A stretch of DNA of 64,000 nucleotides, taken from NCBI RefSeq assembly GCF_002005225.1, contig NZ_CP019724.1, positions 4,280,501 through 4,344,500 on the forward strand, given 5' to 3'. Source of the DNA: Streptomyces pactum (GTDB taxonomy: Bacteria > Actinomycetota > Actinomycetes > Streptomycetales > Streptomycetaceae). Positions 1 to 7,991 of this stretch are shown here, in pieces; position 1 is the first letter of the stretch; each line of letters starts with the position of its first letter. A program made the translations under genes and the position numbers. The notes below the pieces were generated by a model that was not told the origin of the DNA, did not search any database, and was given only the letters and a program-made list of their open reading frames with translations.

Positions 1-414
1 GGCGCCGTCGCCGACGTGCGCGGCCACGCCGTACGCCTCCAGCTCGCCCACCCGATGCCACCGCTGCCGGACCAGGTCGGCCTGTGGCGCGAGGAACTGG
101 GCGCACTGCGCGACGTCGCCGCCGAGGCCGAGGACAGCGGAACCCCCGCCGTCCTCGCGGGCGACTTCAACGCCTCCCAGGACCACGCCGTCTTCCGCCG
201 GATACTCGACACGGGGCTGCGCGACGCGGCCCGGCTGGCCGGGGACGACCGGACGGTCACCTGGCCGGCCCGGACCGCCCCGGCGTTCGGCGTGCAGATC
301 GACCACGTCCTGGTGTCGGAGGACTTCACCGCACACCGCGCCCGGTTCCTGGACCTGGCGGACACCGACCACCGGGCCCTGGTCGTCGACCTCACCCTGC
401 ACGGGGCCGGCTGA
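1..414 (+). CDS. Endonuclease/exonuclease/phosphatase (EEP) family protein, C-terminal part
   Basis: The gene is cut by the left window edge; the frame is open from base 1, so the true start lies outside. The visible 137 residues carry the C-terminal half of the EEP (DNase I-like) fold: GDFN (metal and catalytic Asp/Asn) about one third in, then QIDHV, and finally TDHRAL, equivalent to the family SDHR catalytic His. Members hydrolyse phosphodiesters or phosphomonoesters, often extracellularly in actinomycetes. The substrate cannot be told from this fragment, and any signal peptide or membrane segments would be in the missing part. It is convergent with phoX, and its stop codon sits in the loop of a hairpin terminator. 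Confidence 0.85.
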   Translation, partial: GAVADVRGHAVRLQLAHPMPPLPDQVGLWREELGALRDVAAEAEDSGTPAVLAGDFNASQDHAVFRRILDTGLRDAARLAGDDRTVTWPARTAPAFGVQIDHVLVSEDFTAHRARFLDLADTDHRALVVDLTLHGAG

Positions 415-428
415 CACCGGCCCCGTGC
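399..428. terminator. Hairpin terminator between EEP gene and phoX
   Basis: A perfect 12-bp stem (399-410 with 417-428) closes a 6-nt loop. The loop contains the stop codon of the EEP gene. The next gene, phoX, ends at 440 on the other strand, so the hairpin can serve both genes. There is no T-run, as is usual in Streptomyces. Confidence 0.6.
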
Positions 429-439
429 GAAGAGCGGGC

Positions 440-2530
440 TCAGACGCCGATGTCGCGCCCGTCCTCGCGCCACACCGCCACGACCGCCGGGCGCACGTAC
501 GTCCCGGGTCCGTCCGGCCAGGTGCTGGCCGGCTCCGCCACGGAGGCGCCGTCCACCTCGCCCGGGTGCTGCACGGCGACCAGCACCCGCCGGTCCTGGA
601 TGATCGGACCGCAGGTCTCCGCACCGGTCGGCACCGTCAGGAACTGCTTCAGCTCACCGCGCCGGTCGCCCCTGGTCGCGACGCCGAAGAGACCGTCGTG
701 GCTGCCGAGCGCGTTGCCGTCGGTGGACAGCCACAGGTTGCCGTGGTCGTCGAAGGCGACGTTGTCGGGGCAGGAGATCGGGCTGACCCGGTCCTTCGGG
801 AAGCCCGCGAAGTAGGTCGCCGGGTCCTCCGGGTCGCCGGCGACGAGGAACAGCGACCAGGCGAAGCTGGTGGCGTCGGCCCGGTTCCAGCGCTCGGTCA
901 GCTCCAGGACGTGGCCGTGCTTGTTGCCGTTGCGGGGGTTGGCCTCGTCGGGACCGGCGTAACCGGCCTTGCCGCGGTTGGAGTTGTTGGTGAGGGCGAC
1001 GTACACCTTGCCGGTCTTCGGCGAGGGCTCGATGTCCTCGGGCCGGTCCATCTTGGTGGCGCCGACCTTGTCACCGGCCAGCCGCGTGAAGACGCAGACC
1101 TCCTCGGCGGTCATGCCCTCGACGTGCGAGACGGCGCCGTCCTCGGTGGCGGTGACCAGCGGGATCCAGCGGCCGCCGCCGTCGAACTCGCCGTCGCTCG
1201 GCAGTTGGCCCGTGCCGTCGATCTCGATCGAGGGGGAGTCGCCGGAGAGCTTGGCGACGTAGAGGGTGCCCTCGTCGAGCAGCGACAGGTTGTGCTCCCG
1301 CGCCCAGCGGGAGTTCCCGTGCCGCATCCGCTTGCTGCCGACGAACTTGTAGAAGTAGTCGAACCGCTCGTCGTCGCCGGTGTAGACGACCGGGCGCCCG
1401 TCGTGGGTCAGCCGCACGGTCGCCGCCTCGTGCTTGAAGCGGCCGAGCAGGGTGTGCTTGCGCGGAGTCGACTCCGGGTCGTACGGGTCCAGCTCGACGA
1501 CGTACCCGAAGCGGTGCACCTCGTTCGGCTCCCGGGCGACGTCGAACCGCTTGTCGAACCGCTCCCACTTGCGCTCGGTGGCGCCGGTGCCGATGCCGTA
1601 GCGCTTGTCCGTCGGCCGGCTGCTGTTGGCGAAGTACTGGTTGAAGTTCTCCTCGCCGTGCAGCGTCGTGCCCCACGGGGTGGTGCCGCCGGAGCAGTTG
1701 TTGAGGGTGCCGAGGACCTTGCGGCCGGTGCGGTCGGCGGAGGTCTTCACCAGGTCCGACCCGGCGGCCGGGCCGGTCAGCCGGAACTCGCTCGTCGCGG
1801 TGACGCGCCGGTTGAGGCGGTGCCGGACCACGGGCGTCAGCTTCCCGCTCCGGCGCTCCTCCTCCACCACCACGGCGGACAGGCCGTGCGCGGCCCAGGC
1901 GATCTCGACCTGCTCGCGGGTCGGGTTCTCGGGGTCGTAGTCGCGGAACATGAGCACCTCGTCGGTGTACTCGTGGTTGGCGACGAGGACCTGCCGGCCG
2001 TGCTCACCACGCAGCGGCAGCAGCGCGAGGAAGTCGTTGTTGTACCCGAACTGCCCCGCCTGCGCCTTCGCGCTCTGCTTCTCCGGGTCGAAGGCGGGCG
2101 CCCCGCGCAGGATCGGCTCGCCCCAGCGGATCACGACGTCCTGCCGGTACCCCTCCGGGACGGTGACGACGTCGTCGGTGTTGGGTGCGACGGGCGCGAA
2201 CCGCAGCCCGCGGGCCCCCTGCGTCTTCGACGGTTTCCCGTGCCCCGCGCCGTGCCCCTTCCCGGCCGCCGGCGCGGCCTGCGCCGACGGCGCCCCCGCC
2301 ACGCCCACGGCCCCGGCACCCGCCGCGGCGACGGTGACGACGGCGGCGGCGCGCATCATGGAGCGGCGGCTGAGCGCGCCGGCGATGACGTCGCCGACGT
2401 ACTCGTTCGAGCTGGTGTTGGGCACCTCGTGGAAGCAGGCGTCACCACACCGGAAACGGCAGGTCATGGCGGACCGGCCGCCGGGATGCGAACCGGACGG
2501 CGTTCCGATCAACGGCAGCAGCTTGCGCAC
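440..2530 (-). CDS. phoX: PhoX-family secreted alkaline phosphatase (DUF839)
   Basis: A 696-residue protein of the PhoX/DUF839 family, calcium- and iron-dependent phosphomonoesterases exported by the Tat pathway to scavenge phosphate outside the cell. The N-terminus has an unusually long n-region and then a twin-arginine signal, SRRSMMRAA, near residue 55. A hydrophobic Ala/Val stretch and an AQA cleavage site follow at about residue 85. The body matches the family: TWGEP-like start region, GEENF near the middle, RPEDIE and CPDN late in the protein. The GTG start is supported by AGGGGAG about 8 bases upstream. A PHO box at 2611-2632 indicates PhoP control. It is divergent from the vWA gene. 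Confidence 0.88.
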   Translation of the reverse strand: MRKLLPLIGTPSGSHPGGRSAMTCRFRCGDACFHEVPNTSSNEYVGDVIAGALSRRSMMRAAAVVTVAAAGAGAVGVAGAPSAQAAPAAGKGHGAGHGKPSKTQGARGLRFAPVAPNTDDVVTVPEGYRQDVVIRWGEPILRGAPAFDPEKQSAKAQAGQFGYNNDFLALLPLRGEHGRQVLVANHEYTDEVLMFRDYDPENPTREQVEIAWAAHGLSAVVVEEERRSGKLTPVVRHRLNRRVTATSEFRLTGPAAGSDLVKTSADRTGRKVLGTLNNCSGGTTPWGTTLHGEENFNQYFANSSRPTDKRYGIGTGATERKWERFDKRFDVAREPNEVHRFGYVVELDPYDPESTPRKHTLLGRFKHEAATVRLTHDGRPVVYTGDDERFDYFYKFVGSKRMRHGNSRWAREHNLSLLDEGTLYVAKLSGDSPSIEIDGTGQLPSDGEFDGGGRWIPLVTATEDGAVSHVEGMTAEEVCVFTRLAGDKVGATKMDRPEDIEPSPKTGKVYVALTNNSNRGKAGYAGPDEANPRNGNKHGHVLELTERWNRADATSFAWSLFLVAGDPEDPATYFAGFPKDRVSPISCPDNVAFDDHGNLWLSTDGNALGSHDGLFGVATRGDRRGELKQFLTVPTGAETCGPIIQDRRVLVAVQHPGEVDGASVAEPASTWPDGPGTYVRPAVVAVWREDGRDIGV

Positions 2531-2610
2531 TGTGTTTCTCCCCTGAGAAGCCCTTGGATGCCCTTGGTGTCAGCGCGACCGTAGGTGCACATACGTGCGG
2601 GAGACGGGCG

Positions 2611-2632
2611 TCGCGGTGAACGGCGGGTGAAC
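2611..2632 (-). promoter_or_regulatory. PHO box (PhoP operator) upstream of phoX
   Basis: On the minus strand two GTTCACC heptamers lie exactly 11 bases apart (2632-2626 and 2621-2615), as 11-nt units GTTCACCCGCC and GTTCACCGCGA. This is the Streptomyces PHO-box direct-repeat architecture. It sits about 85-100 bp before the GTG start of phoX. A preceding unit (2643-2633) is only weakly similar. The match is seen in the sequence; PhoP binding is inferred. Confidence 0.8.
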
Positions 2633-2796
2633 CCGTGGAAGCCGGAGGGGAATTGCCGCGGCGGCTCGATCCCTCCTTGACGCGCCCGGGCTTTCATGGC
2701 AGACCCTGCACAAGATCACAAGTTGGGGCCGCTAACCTTACGTGTCCGTCCTGGCCAGGGATTGACGGGCATCAACTCACGCGAAGGGTTGCGCAC

Positions 2797-4320
2797 ATGG
2801 GCATTCTCACCTCTCTGCGGAACGTGTTCGGCCGGTCACGCAAAGACCGGAACGCCCAGGCGGAGGGTGCGACGCAGGAGACGGCACCGCCGGCCACCGC
2901 GCCGGAGCCGAAGCTCCCGTCCCAGCCCACCGCACCCCCGGAGCCGGCCGAGGCGCCGGACCGGGCGGAGGTCACCGACCCCGCCCCCAAGCCGGTGACC
3001 CAGGTCCCCGAGCCCCGCACGGCGGCCTCCTCCGACGAGCACGAACTCGTCAAGGCCGCCTTCGCCAACATCACGGCCCCGAAACCGACCGAGGCCCCGA
3101 ACGGGACCCCGGCACCCGAGCCGGAAACAGCACCCGAGGCAGACCCGGAGGCAAAGGCAGAGGCAGAGGCAGAGGCAGAGGCAGAGGCAGAGCCCGAGCC
3201 AAAGCCGAAGCCCGAGGCAGAACCGAAGCCCGAGGCAGAGGCAGAGGCAGAGGCAGAGGCAGAGGCAGAGGCAGAGACAAAGCCCGAGCCCGAACCGGAA
3301 CCCGAAGCAAAGCCCGAGGCAGAGACAAAGCCCGAGCCCGAACCGGAACCGGAACCCGAAGCAAAGCCCGAGCCCGAAGCAAAGCCCGAGGCAGAGGCAA
3401 AGCCGGAACCCGAGCCGACCCCCGCCCCCACCCTCGAACCCGCAGCCGCAGCCGCAGCCGCCGACGGCGAGCAGCCCCCACAGGCGCCACCCGCACCCGA
3501 CGACGAAAGCAGCACGGGTGGTGCGGGTGGGAACCCGGACGCCGAAGGCGCAGCCGAGGCGCAGCCGGAAACCCAGCCGACCCCCGAACCCGAGGCGCAG
3601 CCGGACACGCAGCCGACCCCCGAACCCAAGGCGGAGCCGGAAACCCAGCCGGAGGCCAAACCCGCAACCCCCTCCACCCGCATCCGCTCCCGCGCCCCCG
3701 GCCTGGCCACCGCCTACAAGGCCGCCGGCGCCGCGCTCAAGAAGCACGACCTCACCGGCACCCGCGCCAAGGTCCACCTCGTCCTCGACCGCTCCGCCTC
3801 CATGCGCCCGTACTACAAGGACGGCTCCGCCCAGGCCCTCGCCGAGCAGACACTCGCCCTCGCCGCGCACCTGGACCCCGAGGCCACGGTCCACGTCACG
3901 TTCTTCTCCACGGAAGTGGACGGCACCGGCGAGCTGACCCTCACCGACCACGAGAACAAGATCGACGAACTGCACGGCGCCCTCGGCCGCATGGGCCGCA
4001 CCAGCTACCACGCCGCCGTGGAGGCGGTCCTCGCCCACCACGTCGAGGAAGCCCCCGGCACCCCCGCCCTGGTGGTCTTCCAGACCGACGGCGCCCCCGA
4101 CGCCAAGACCCCCGCCACCCAGTCCCTCACCGACGCGGCGGCGAACCACCCGAACGTCCACTTCTCGTTCGTCGCCTTCGGTGACCCGGAGAACAAGGCC
4201 TTCGACTACCTCCGCAAGCTCAAGACGCCCAACGCGTCCCACTTCCTCGCCGGCGAGACCCCCAGGGAACTCACCGACAAGGAGCTCTACGAGGGCGTAC
4301 TGGCCACCTGGCGCCCGTAG
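2797..4320 (+). CDS. TerF-type von Willebrand A domain protein with Ala/Glu/Pro repeat linker
   Basis: 507 residues. The ATG at 2797 is chosen over the upstream in-frame start because GAAGGG lies 8 bases before it. A short basic N-terminus ([11 protein letters not shown]) is followed by about 280 residues of low-complexity Pro/Ala/Glu sequence. The C-terminal ~200 residues form a vWA domain of the TerF type, with the MIDAS motif DRSAS, a Thr in the TSYHAA segment and TDGAPD. TerF-type domains are found in tellurite-resistance-like stress systems, but no other ter gene is nearby, so the role is unknown. The linker is encoded by GCAGAG hexamer repeats using the rare GCA codon (see repeat entry). 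It ends at a strong hairpin. Confidence 0.82.
   Translation: MGILTSLRNVFGRSRKDRNAQAEGATQETAPPATAPEPKLPSQPTAPPEPAEAPDRAEVTDPAPKPVTQVPEPRTAASSDEHELVKAAFANITAPKPTEAPNGTPAPEPETAPEADPEAKAEAEAEAEAEAEPEPKPKPEAEPKPEAEAEAEAEAEAEAETKPEPEPEPEAKPEAETKPEPEPEPEPEAKPEPEAKPEAEAKPEPEPTPAPTLEPAAAAAAADGEQPPQAPPAPDDESSTGGAGGNPDAEGAAEAQPETQPTPEPEAQPDTQPTPEPKAEPETQPEAKPATPSTRIRSRAPGLATAYKAAGAALKKHDLTGTRAKVHLVLDRSASMRPYYKDGSAQALAEQTLALAAHLDPEATVHVTFFSTEVDGTGELTLTDHENKIDELHGALGRMGRTSYHAAVEAVLAHHVEEAPGTPALVVFQTDGAPDAKTPATQSLTDAAANHPNVHFSFVAFGDPENKAFDYLRKLKTPNASHFLAGETPRELTDKELYEGVLATWRP
3156..3415 (+). repeat. Coding hexamer repeat (GCAGAG) and Pro-Glu/Lys-Pro repeats
   Basis: Two pure runs of the hexamer GCAGAG (about 3156-3192 and 3232-3276) encode alternating Ala-Glu. 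They are interspersed and followed by Lys-Pro-Glu-Pro units up to about 3415. GCA is a rare alanine codon in this GC-rich genome, so the repeat looks like expansion by replication slippage rather than codon selection. The opposite strand stays open through the repeat and reads Leu-Cys, which creates a spurious 1117-residue antisense ORF. Confidence 0.85.
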
Positions 4321-4381
4321 CGGCCCAGAAGACCGGACAGGGACGACGGGAAGCACCGGGAGGACGGGGAGCACGGGGAGC

Positions 4382-4410
4382 ACGGGGAGGACACCCCCTG
4401 TCCTCCCCGT
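4382..4410 (+). terminator. Terminator after vWA gene
   Basis: A perfect 12-bp stem (4382-4393 with 4399-4410) encloses a loop of five C residues, about 60 bases past the stop codon and before metG. It is preceded by several GGGAGCACG repeats. Confidence 0.7.
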
Positions 4411-4497
4411 CCGCTCTCCTCCGCCCCGTGTCCACCCCGTGTCCGCCCCCCGAAACGCGTGTGAGTCGATCTCCATCCGACCAGTAGGATTTCGACC

Positions 4498-6114
4498 ATG
4501 GCGGCCACTGGAAACGAGAAGCAGGGAGCGAAGGCGTTCTACGTCTCGACCCCCATCTACTACGTCAACGACGCTCCTCACCTGGGCCACGCCTATACGA
4601 CCGTCGCAGGCGACGTGCTCACCCGCTGGCACCGCCAGCGCGGCGAGAAGGTGTGGTACCTCACCGGCACGGACGAGCACGGTCAGAAGATCATGCGCAC
4701 GGCCGAGGCGAACGGGGTCACCCCGCAGGCCTGGGCCGACAAGCTCGTCACCGAGGCCTGGAAGCCCCTGTGGGAGCACCTCGACATCGCGAACGACGAC
4801 TTCATCCGCACCACGCAGAAGCGGCACACCGACCGCGTCCAGGAGTTCGTGCAGGACCTGTACGACAAGGACGAGATCTACAAGGGCGGCTACGAGGGCC
4901 CGTACTGCGTGGGCTGCGAGGAGTACAAGCTCCCCGGTGAGCTGCTCGACGGCGAGGGCGAGTACGCGGGCCAGAAGCTGTGCCCGATCCACAAGAAGCC
5001 GGTGGAACTCCTCAGCGAGGAGAACTACTTCTTCAAGCTGAGCGAGTACAGCGAGAAGCTGCTCGCCCACTACGAGGCCAACCCGGGCTTCATCCAGCCC
5101 GAGTCCGCGCGCAACGAGGTCGTGAACTTCGTCCGCCAGGGCCTCCAGGACCTCTCCATCTCCCGCTCGACCTTCGACTGGGGCGTGCCGGTCCCCTGGG
5201 ACGACAAGCACGTCATCTACGTGTGGATCGACGCCCTGCTGAACTACGCCACGGCGGTCGGCTACAACGAGAATCCGGAGAAGTTCGAGGCCACCTTCCC
5301 GGCCGACGTCCACCTGGTCGGCAAGGACATCCTCCGCTTCCACGCGATCATCTGGCCGGCGATGCTGATGGCGCAGGGCCTGCCCCTGCCCGGGAAGATC
5401 GCCGCGAACGGCTGGCTGATGGTCGGCGGCGAGAAGATGAGCAAGTCCAACCTGACCGGCATCAAGCCGCAGGATCTCACCTCGCACTTCGGCGTGGACG
5501 CGTACCGCTGGTACTTCCTGCGCGCGATCGCGTTCGGCCAGGACGGCTCGTTCTCCTGGGAGGACTTCTCCGCCCGCTACACCAGCGAACTGGCCAACGA
5601 CTACGGCAACCTCGCCTCGCGCGTGGCCGCCATGGTCGGCAAGTACTTCGGCGGCGCGCTGCCGGAGGCGACGGCCGACGGAGACGCCGAGAAGGCGATC
5701 CACGACGGCCTGGCCAAGGCGGTCGCGGAGGCGGACCGGAAGATCGGCGACGAGCTGGACTTCCAGGGCGGCATCCTGGCGGTCTTCGACTTCGTCAAGC
5801 AGGTCAACGGCTACATCACCGAGCAGGAGCCCTGGAAGGTCGCCAAGGACGATTCGCCGGAGGGCAAGGCCCGCCTGGCGACGATCCTCTACACGGCCGC
5901 GGAGTCCCTCCGCGCGGTGGCGGTCCTCCTGAACCCGATCATGCCGGACACCTCCCAGAAGCTCTGGGACTCGCTCGGCGCCGAGGCGTCCCTCGGCGGC
6001 CTCGCGGACCAGCGGGTCCAGGACGCGGCGGACTGGGGCCGGCTGCCCGCCGGCGCGACGGTCACCAAGGGCGCCGTGCTCTTCCCCCGTCTCGAGGAGA
6101 AGCCGGCCGCGTAA
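4498..6114 (+). CDS. metG: Methionyl-tRNA synthetase
   Basis: 538 residues, class I aminoacyl-tRNA synthetase that charges tRNA-Met in the cytoplasm. The HIGH signature appears as HLGHAYT near residue 28 and KMSKS as EKMSKSN near residue 317. Between them is a zinc-knuckle region, CVGCEEY followed about 20 residues later by CPIH. There is a C-terminal anticodon-binding helical domain and no appended EMAP/tRNA-binding domain, so this is the short form. The ATG at 4498 has a modest AGGAT about 8 bases upstream. It follows a terminator and is followed by another, so it is probably monocistronic. Confidence 0.97.
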   Translation: MAATGNEKQGAKAFYVSTPIYYVNDAPHLGHAYTTVAGDVLTRWHRQRGEKVWYLTGTDEHGQKIMRTAEANGVTPQAWADKLVTEAWKPLWEHLDIANDDFIRTTQKRHTDRVQEFVQDLYDKDEIYKGGYEGPYCVGCEEYKLPGELLDGEGEYAGQKLCPIHKKPVELLSEENYFFKLSEYSEKLLAHYEANPGFIQPESARNEVVNFVRQGLQDLSISRSTFDWGVPVPWDDKHVIYVWIDALLNYATAVGYNENPEKFEATFPADVHLVGKDILRFHAIIWPAMLMAQGLPLPGKIAANGWLMVGGEKMSKSNLTGIKPQDLTSHFGVDAYRWYFLRAIAFGQDGSFSWEDFSARYTSELANDYGNLASRVAAMVGKYFGGALPEATADGDAEKAIHDGLAKAVAEADRKIGDELDFQGGILAVFDFVKQVNGYITEQEPWKVAKDDSPEGKARLATILYTAAESLRAVAVLLNPIMPDTSQKLWDSLGAEASLGGLADQRVQDAADWGRLPAGATVTKGAVLFPRLEEKPAA

Positions 6115-6130
6115 CGCGCTCGCTACAGCA

Positions 6131-6167
6131 GGAGGCCTGGGAGGGGCAGACCTTCTCCCGGGCCTCC
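6131..6167 (+). terminator. Terminator after metG
   Basis: A 13-bp stem with one mismatch (6131-6143 with 6155-6167) and an 11-nt loop begins 17 bases after the metG stop codon. Confidence 0.75.
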
Positions 6168-6217
6168 CGCATTTGCGAGGATCGAGCACAGAGCCAGCTC
6201 ACATGGGGGGAAAATCC

Positions 6218-6583
6218 ATGGCACTGTTCGGCAACGCGCACAGCATCGACCCGGCCCAGGCGCAGCAGGAGTACGCGCGCCTCCTCGGCCACGGCGAGCA
6301 GATCCACGCCGCGTACCTGCTGATCCGCGACACCATCCTGTTCACCGACCGGCGGCTGATCCTGGTCGACAAGCAGGGCATCACCGGCAAGAAGACGGAG
6401 TACCACTCGATCCCGTACCGCAGCATCACGCACTTCGCGGTCGAGACGGCCGGACACTTCGACCTCGACGCGGAGCTGAAGATCTGGCTCTCCGGCTCGC
6501 AGGCCCCCATCCAGAAGACCTTCACCAAGGGCGTCGACATCTACGAGGTCCAGGCGATCCTGACCCAGTTCGTGGCCCGGTAG
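6218..6583 (+). CDS. Bacterial PH-domain protein (bPH_1-like)
   Basis: 121 residues starting at the ATG at 6218, preceded by GGGGGGAAA about 8 bases upstream; an earlier in-frame start has no ribosome site. The whole protein fits a single bacterial pleckstrin-homology-like domain: alternating beta strands with LFTDRRLILVDKQG in the centre, YRSITHF, and a C-terminal helix (EVQAILTQFVAR). It has no signal peptide or membrane segment. The biochemical function of this small family is not established; actinomycete members are usually single genes, as here. Confidence 0.8.
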   Translation: MALFGNAHSIDPAQAQQEYARLLGHGEQIHAAYLLIRDTILFTDRRLILVDKQGITGKKTEYHSIPYRSITHFAVETAGHFDLDAELKIWLSGSQAPIQKTFTKGVDIYEVQAILTQFVAR

Positions 6584-6594
6584 GACTTCGGGCG

Positions 6595-6807
6595 TCAGCT
6601 CCCGGCCGCGTACGCCAAGAAGCCGGCCCACGCCTCCGCCGCCAGCGCGAGACGCGGGCTCGCGTCCCGGTACTTGGAGTCGCGGACGTGGACGGTGCCG
6701 GAGCCGGCCGCCACCTCGACACAGGAGTCGCCGTCGGGGCCACTGCTGTAGCTGCTCTTGAACCACGCCAGTTCAGAGGCGTCCCCGGCGAGGGCCTTGC
6801 GGATCAT
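6595..6807 (-). CDS. DUF397 domain protein
   Basis: 70 residues made entirely of a DUF397 domain: WFKSSYS near residue 15, CVEVA in the middle, VHVRDSK, and the terminal aromatic motif WAGFLAYA. Such small proteins are encoded next to XRE regulators throughout Streptomyces (whiJ-type loci) and are thought to modulate the regulator. Here its ATG overlaps the stop of the upstream regulator gene by four bases (ATGA), so the two are translationally coupled. Confidence 0.9.
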   Translation of the reverse strand: MIRKALAGDASELAWFKSSYSSGPDGDSCVEVAAGSGTVHVRDSKYRDASPRLALAAEAWAGFLAYAAGS

Positions 6808-7679
6808 GTGTCTCCCAGCAGTTGTTCGATGAAGGTCAGCGACTCCCCTGGCGGGAGGGCTTGCGCCCGGATGGCGCCATACCGCAGCTCAAGGATGCGA
6901 AGCTGCCTCGGGTCGTGCGTCGGACGGCCATTGAACGCCCCGTCAGAGCGTCCCACCGCCGTGCCGTCCTCGAACTTCAGCACCTCGATCCTGCCGCTCA
7001 TGCCCGCGTGCGGACCACTGTCCATCGGCATCACCTGGAGGGCCACGCTGTTCATCTGCCCCACCTCCAGCAAGCGTTCGAATTGCTGCCGTCGGACCAT
7101 TGTGCCTCCAACCTTGCGCCGGAGCGTCCCCTCTTCCAGGACGAAGCTCAGCGCGGGCGCGGGAGACCGCCCATACACGCTCTGCCGGGCAGTGCGGGCA
7201 GCTACTCGGCGTTCCAGGTCCTCCAGCGCGTAGGCGGGCAGCCACGACTCAAGCAGCGCCCTGGTGTACTCCGGAGTCTGCAACAGACCGGCGATATTGC
7301 TGTTCTCGTACACCCCGATCTCGACCGCGCGCGCCTCCATCTGCGCAAGGTCCCGCACCTTCTTGGGGTACCGGACCCTCGCCACGTCCTCCTTCATCGC
7401 GGCGAGCAACCCACCAGCCCCCAGCACCTCGTCCGCCCTCTCCAGATACTCCGGCCGGGGAATCCGCTTCCCGCCCTCGATCTTGTAGACGAGATCCTCG
7501 CCGTACCCCACGGCCTTCCCGAAGTCGCCGGCCCGCATCCCCACCGCCTCGCGCCGCAGCTTCAACTGCCTCCCCACGGTGGCGATCACCGCCACGCCCC
7601 ACTCGTCGTCCGGGTCCACCTCCCACCCAGGCTCGTCAGCCTCGGTCCTGAGCTGCCGAACCTCGCCGTCCACCGACAT
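6804..7679 (-). CDS. XRE-family regulator with DUF5753 (WhiJ-like)
   Basis: 291 residues from the ATG at 7679, chosen because GGAGGGG lies about 6 bases upstream; a longer in-frame version would start at 7715. The N-terminal helix-turn-helix lies around residues 30-90 (LRREAVGMRAGDFGKAVGY, then YKIEGGKRIP). The rest is the DUF5753 C-terminal domain with YENSNIAGLLQTPEYTRAL and RQQFERLL. It forms a coupled pair with the downstream DUF397 gene. Three phased CCGGACA repeats lie 67-94 bases upstream and may be its own operator (inferred). In the whiJ family such pairs influence development, but no target is visible here. Confidence 0.88.
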   Translation of the reverse strand: MSVDGEVRQLRTEADEPGWEVDPDDEWGVAVIATVGRQLKLRREAVGMRAGDFGKAVGYGEDLVYKIEGGKRIPRPEYLERADEVLGAGGLLAAMKEDVARVRYPKKVRDLAQMEARAVEIGVYENSNIAGLLQTPEYTRALLESWLPAYALEDLERRVAARTARQSVYGRSPAPALSFVLEEGTLRRKVGGTMVRRQQFERLLEVGQMNSVALQVMPMDSGPHAGMSGRIEVLKFEDGTAVGRSDGAFNGRPTHDPRQLRILELRYGAIRAQALPPGESLTFIEQLLGDT

Positions 7680-7745
7680 GCGCGCCCCTCCGTCGTACCG
7701 CGTCGTACCTGCCACGCCCTACCCGTACGTAACGCCCCGACAAGC

Positions 7746-7773
7746 CCGGACAGCACCGGACAATGACCGGACA
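7746..7773 (-). promoter_or_regulatory. Three phased CCGGACA direct repeats, candidate XRE operator
   Basis: CCGGACA occurs at 7746-7752, 7756-7762 and 7767-7773, i.e. every 10-11 bases on the same face of the helix, 67-94 bases upstream of the XRE start codon. Repetition and spacing are seen directly; the operator role is inferred. Confidence 0.45.
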
Positions 7774-7935
7774 GTCACTCTTCCGGGTCCGATTCCGTCA
7801 GCGCCTCGATGCGGTGGGAATCGCCAGGTCGACCGAGCACATATCTGGGCCCGGCGGCGGAACAGTCGTCTCTTCCGCTTGAGCCCTGAACAGGGGCGTT
7901 TGCCCTACTCCGGTGACAGCCACGAGAAGGACGAC

Positions 7936-7969
7936 GGCCCGGCACCGGAGAGCGATCCGGTGCCGGGCC
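7936..7969 (-). terminator. aspS terminator
   Basis: A perfect 14-bp stem (7936-7949 with 7956-7969) and a 6-nt loop lie 23 bases beyond the aspS stop codon. Confidence 0.8.
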
Positions 7970-7991
7970 CCTGTGCCGTGCCGTCGGCGGA

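Larger units (their letters stand above)
7680..7991. other. Intergenic region between XRE gene and aspS
   Basis: 312 bases without a convincing gene. It contains the XRE ribosome site, a 10-bp direct repeat (CGTCGTACCG/CGTCGTACCT near 7690), three phased CCGGACA motifs and the aspS terminator. Confidence 0.6.

Noticed and set aside
425..2584. 719-residue open frame opposite phoX
   Set aside because: Val/Ala/Arg/Gly-rich shadow with no domain; phoX on the other strand has signal peptide, family motifs and a PHO box.
2836..6189. 1117-residue open frame antisense to the vWA gene and metG
   Set aside because: It is a by-product of GC-rich codon use and the hexamer repeat (Leu-Cys runs); metG and the vWA gene on the other strand have clear motifs.
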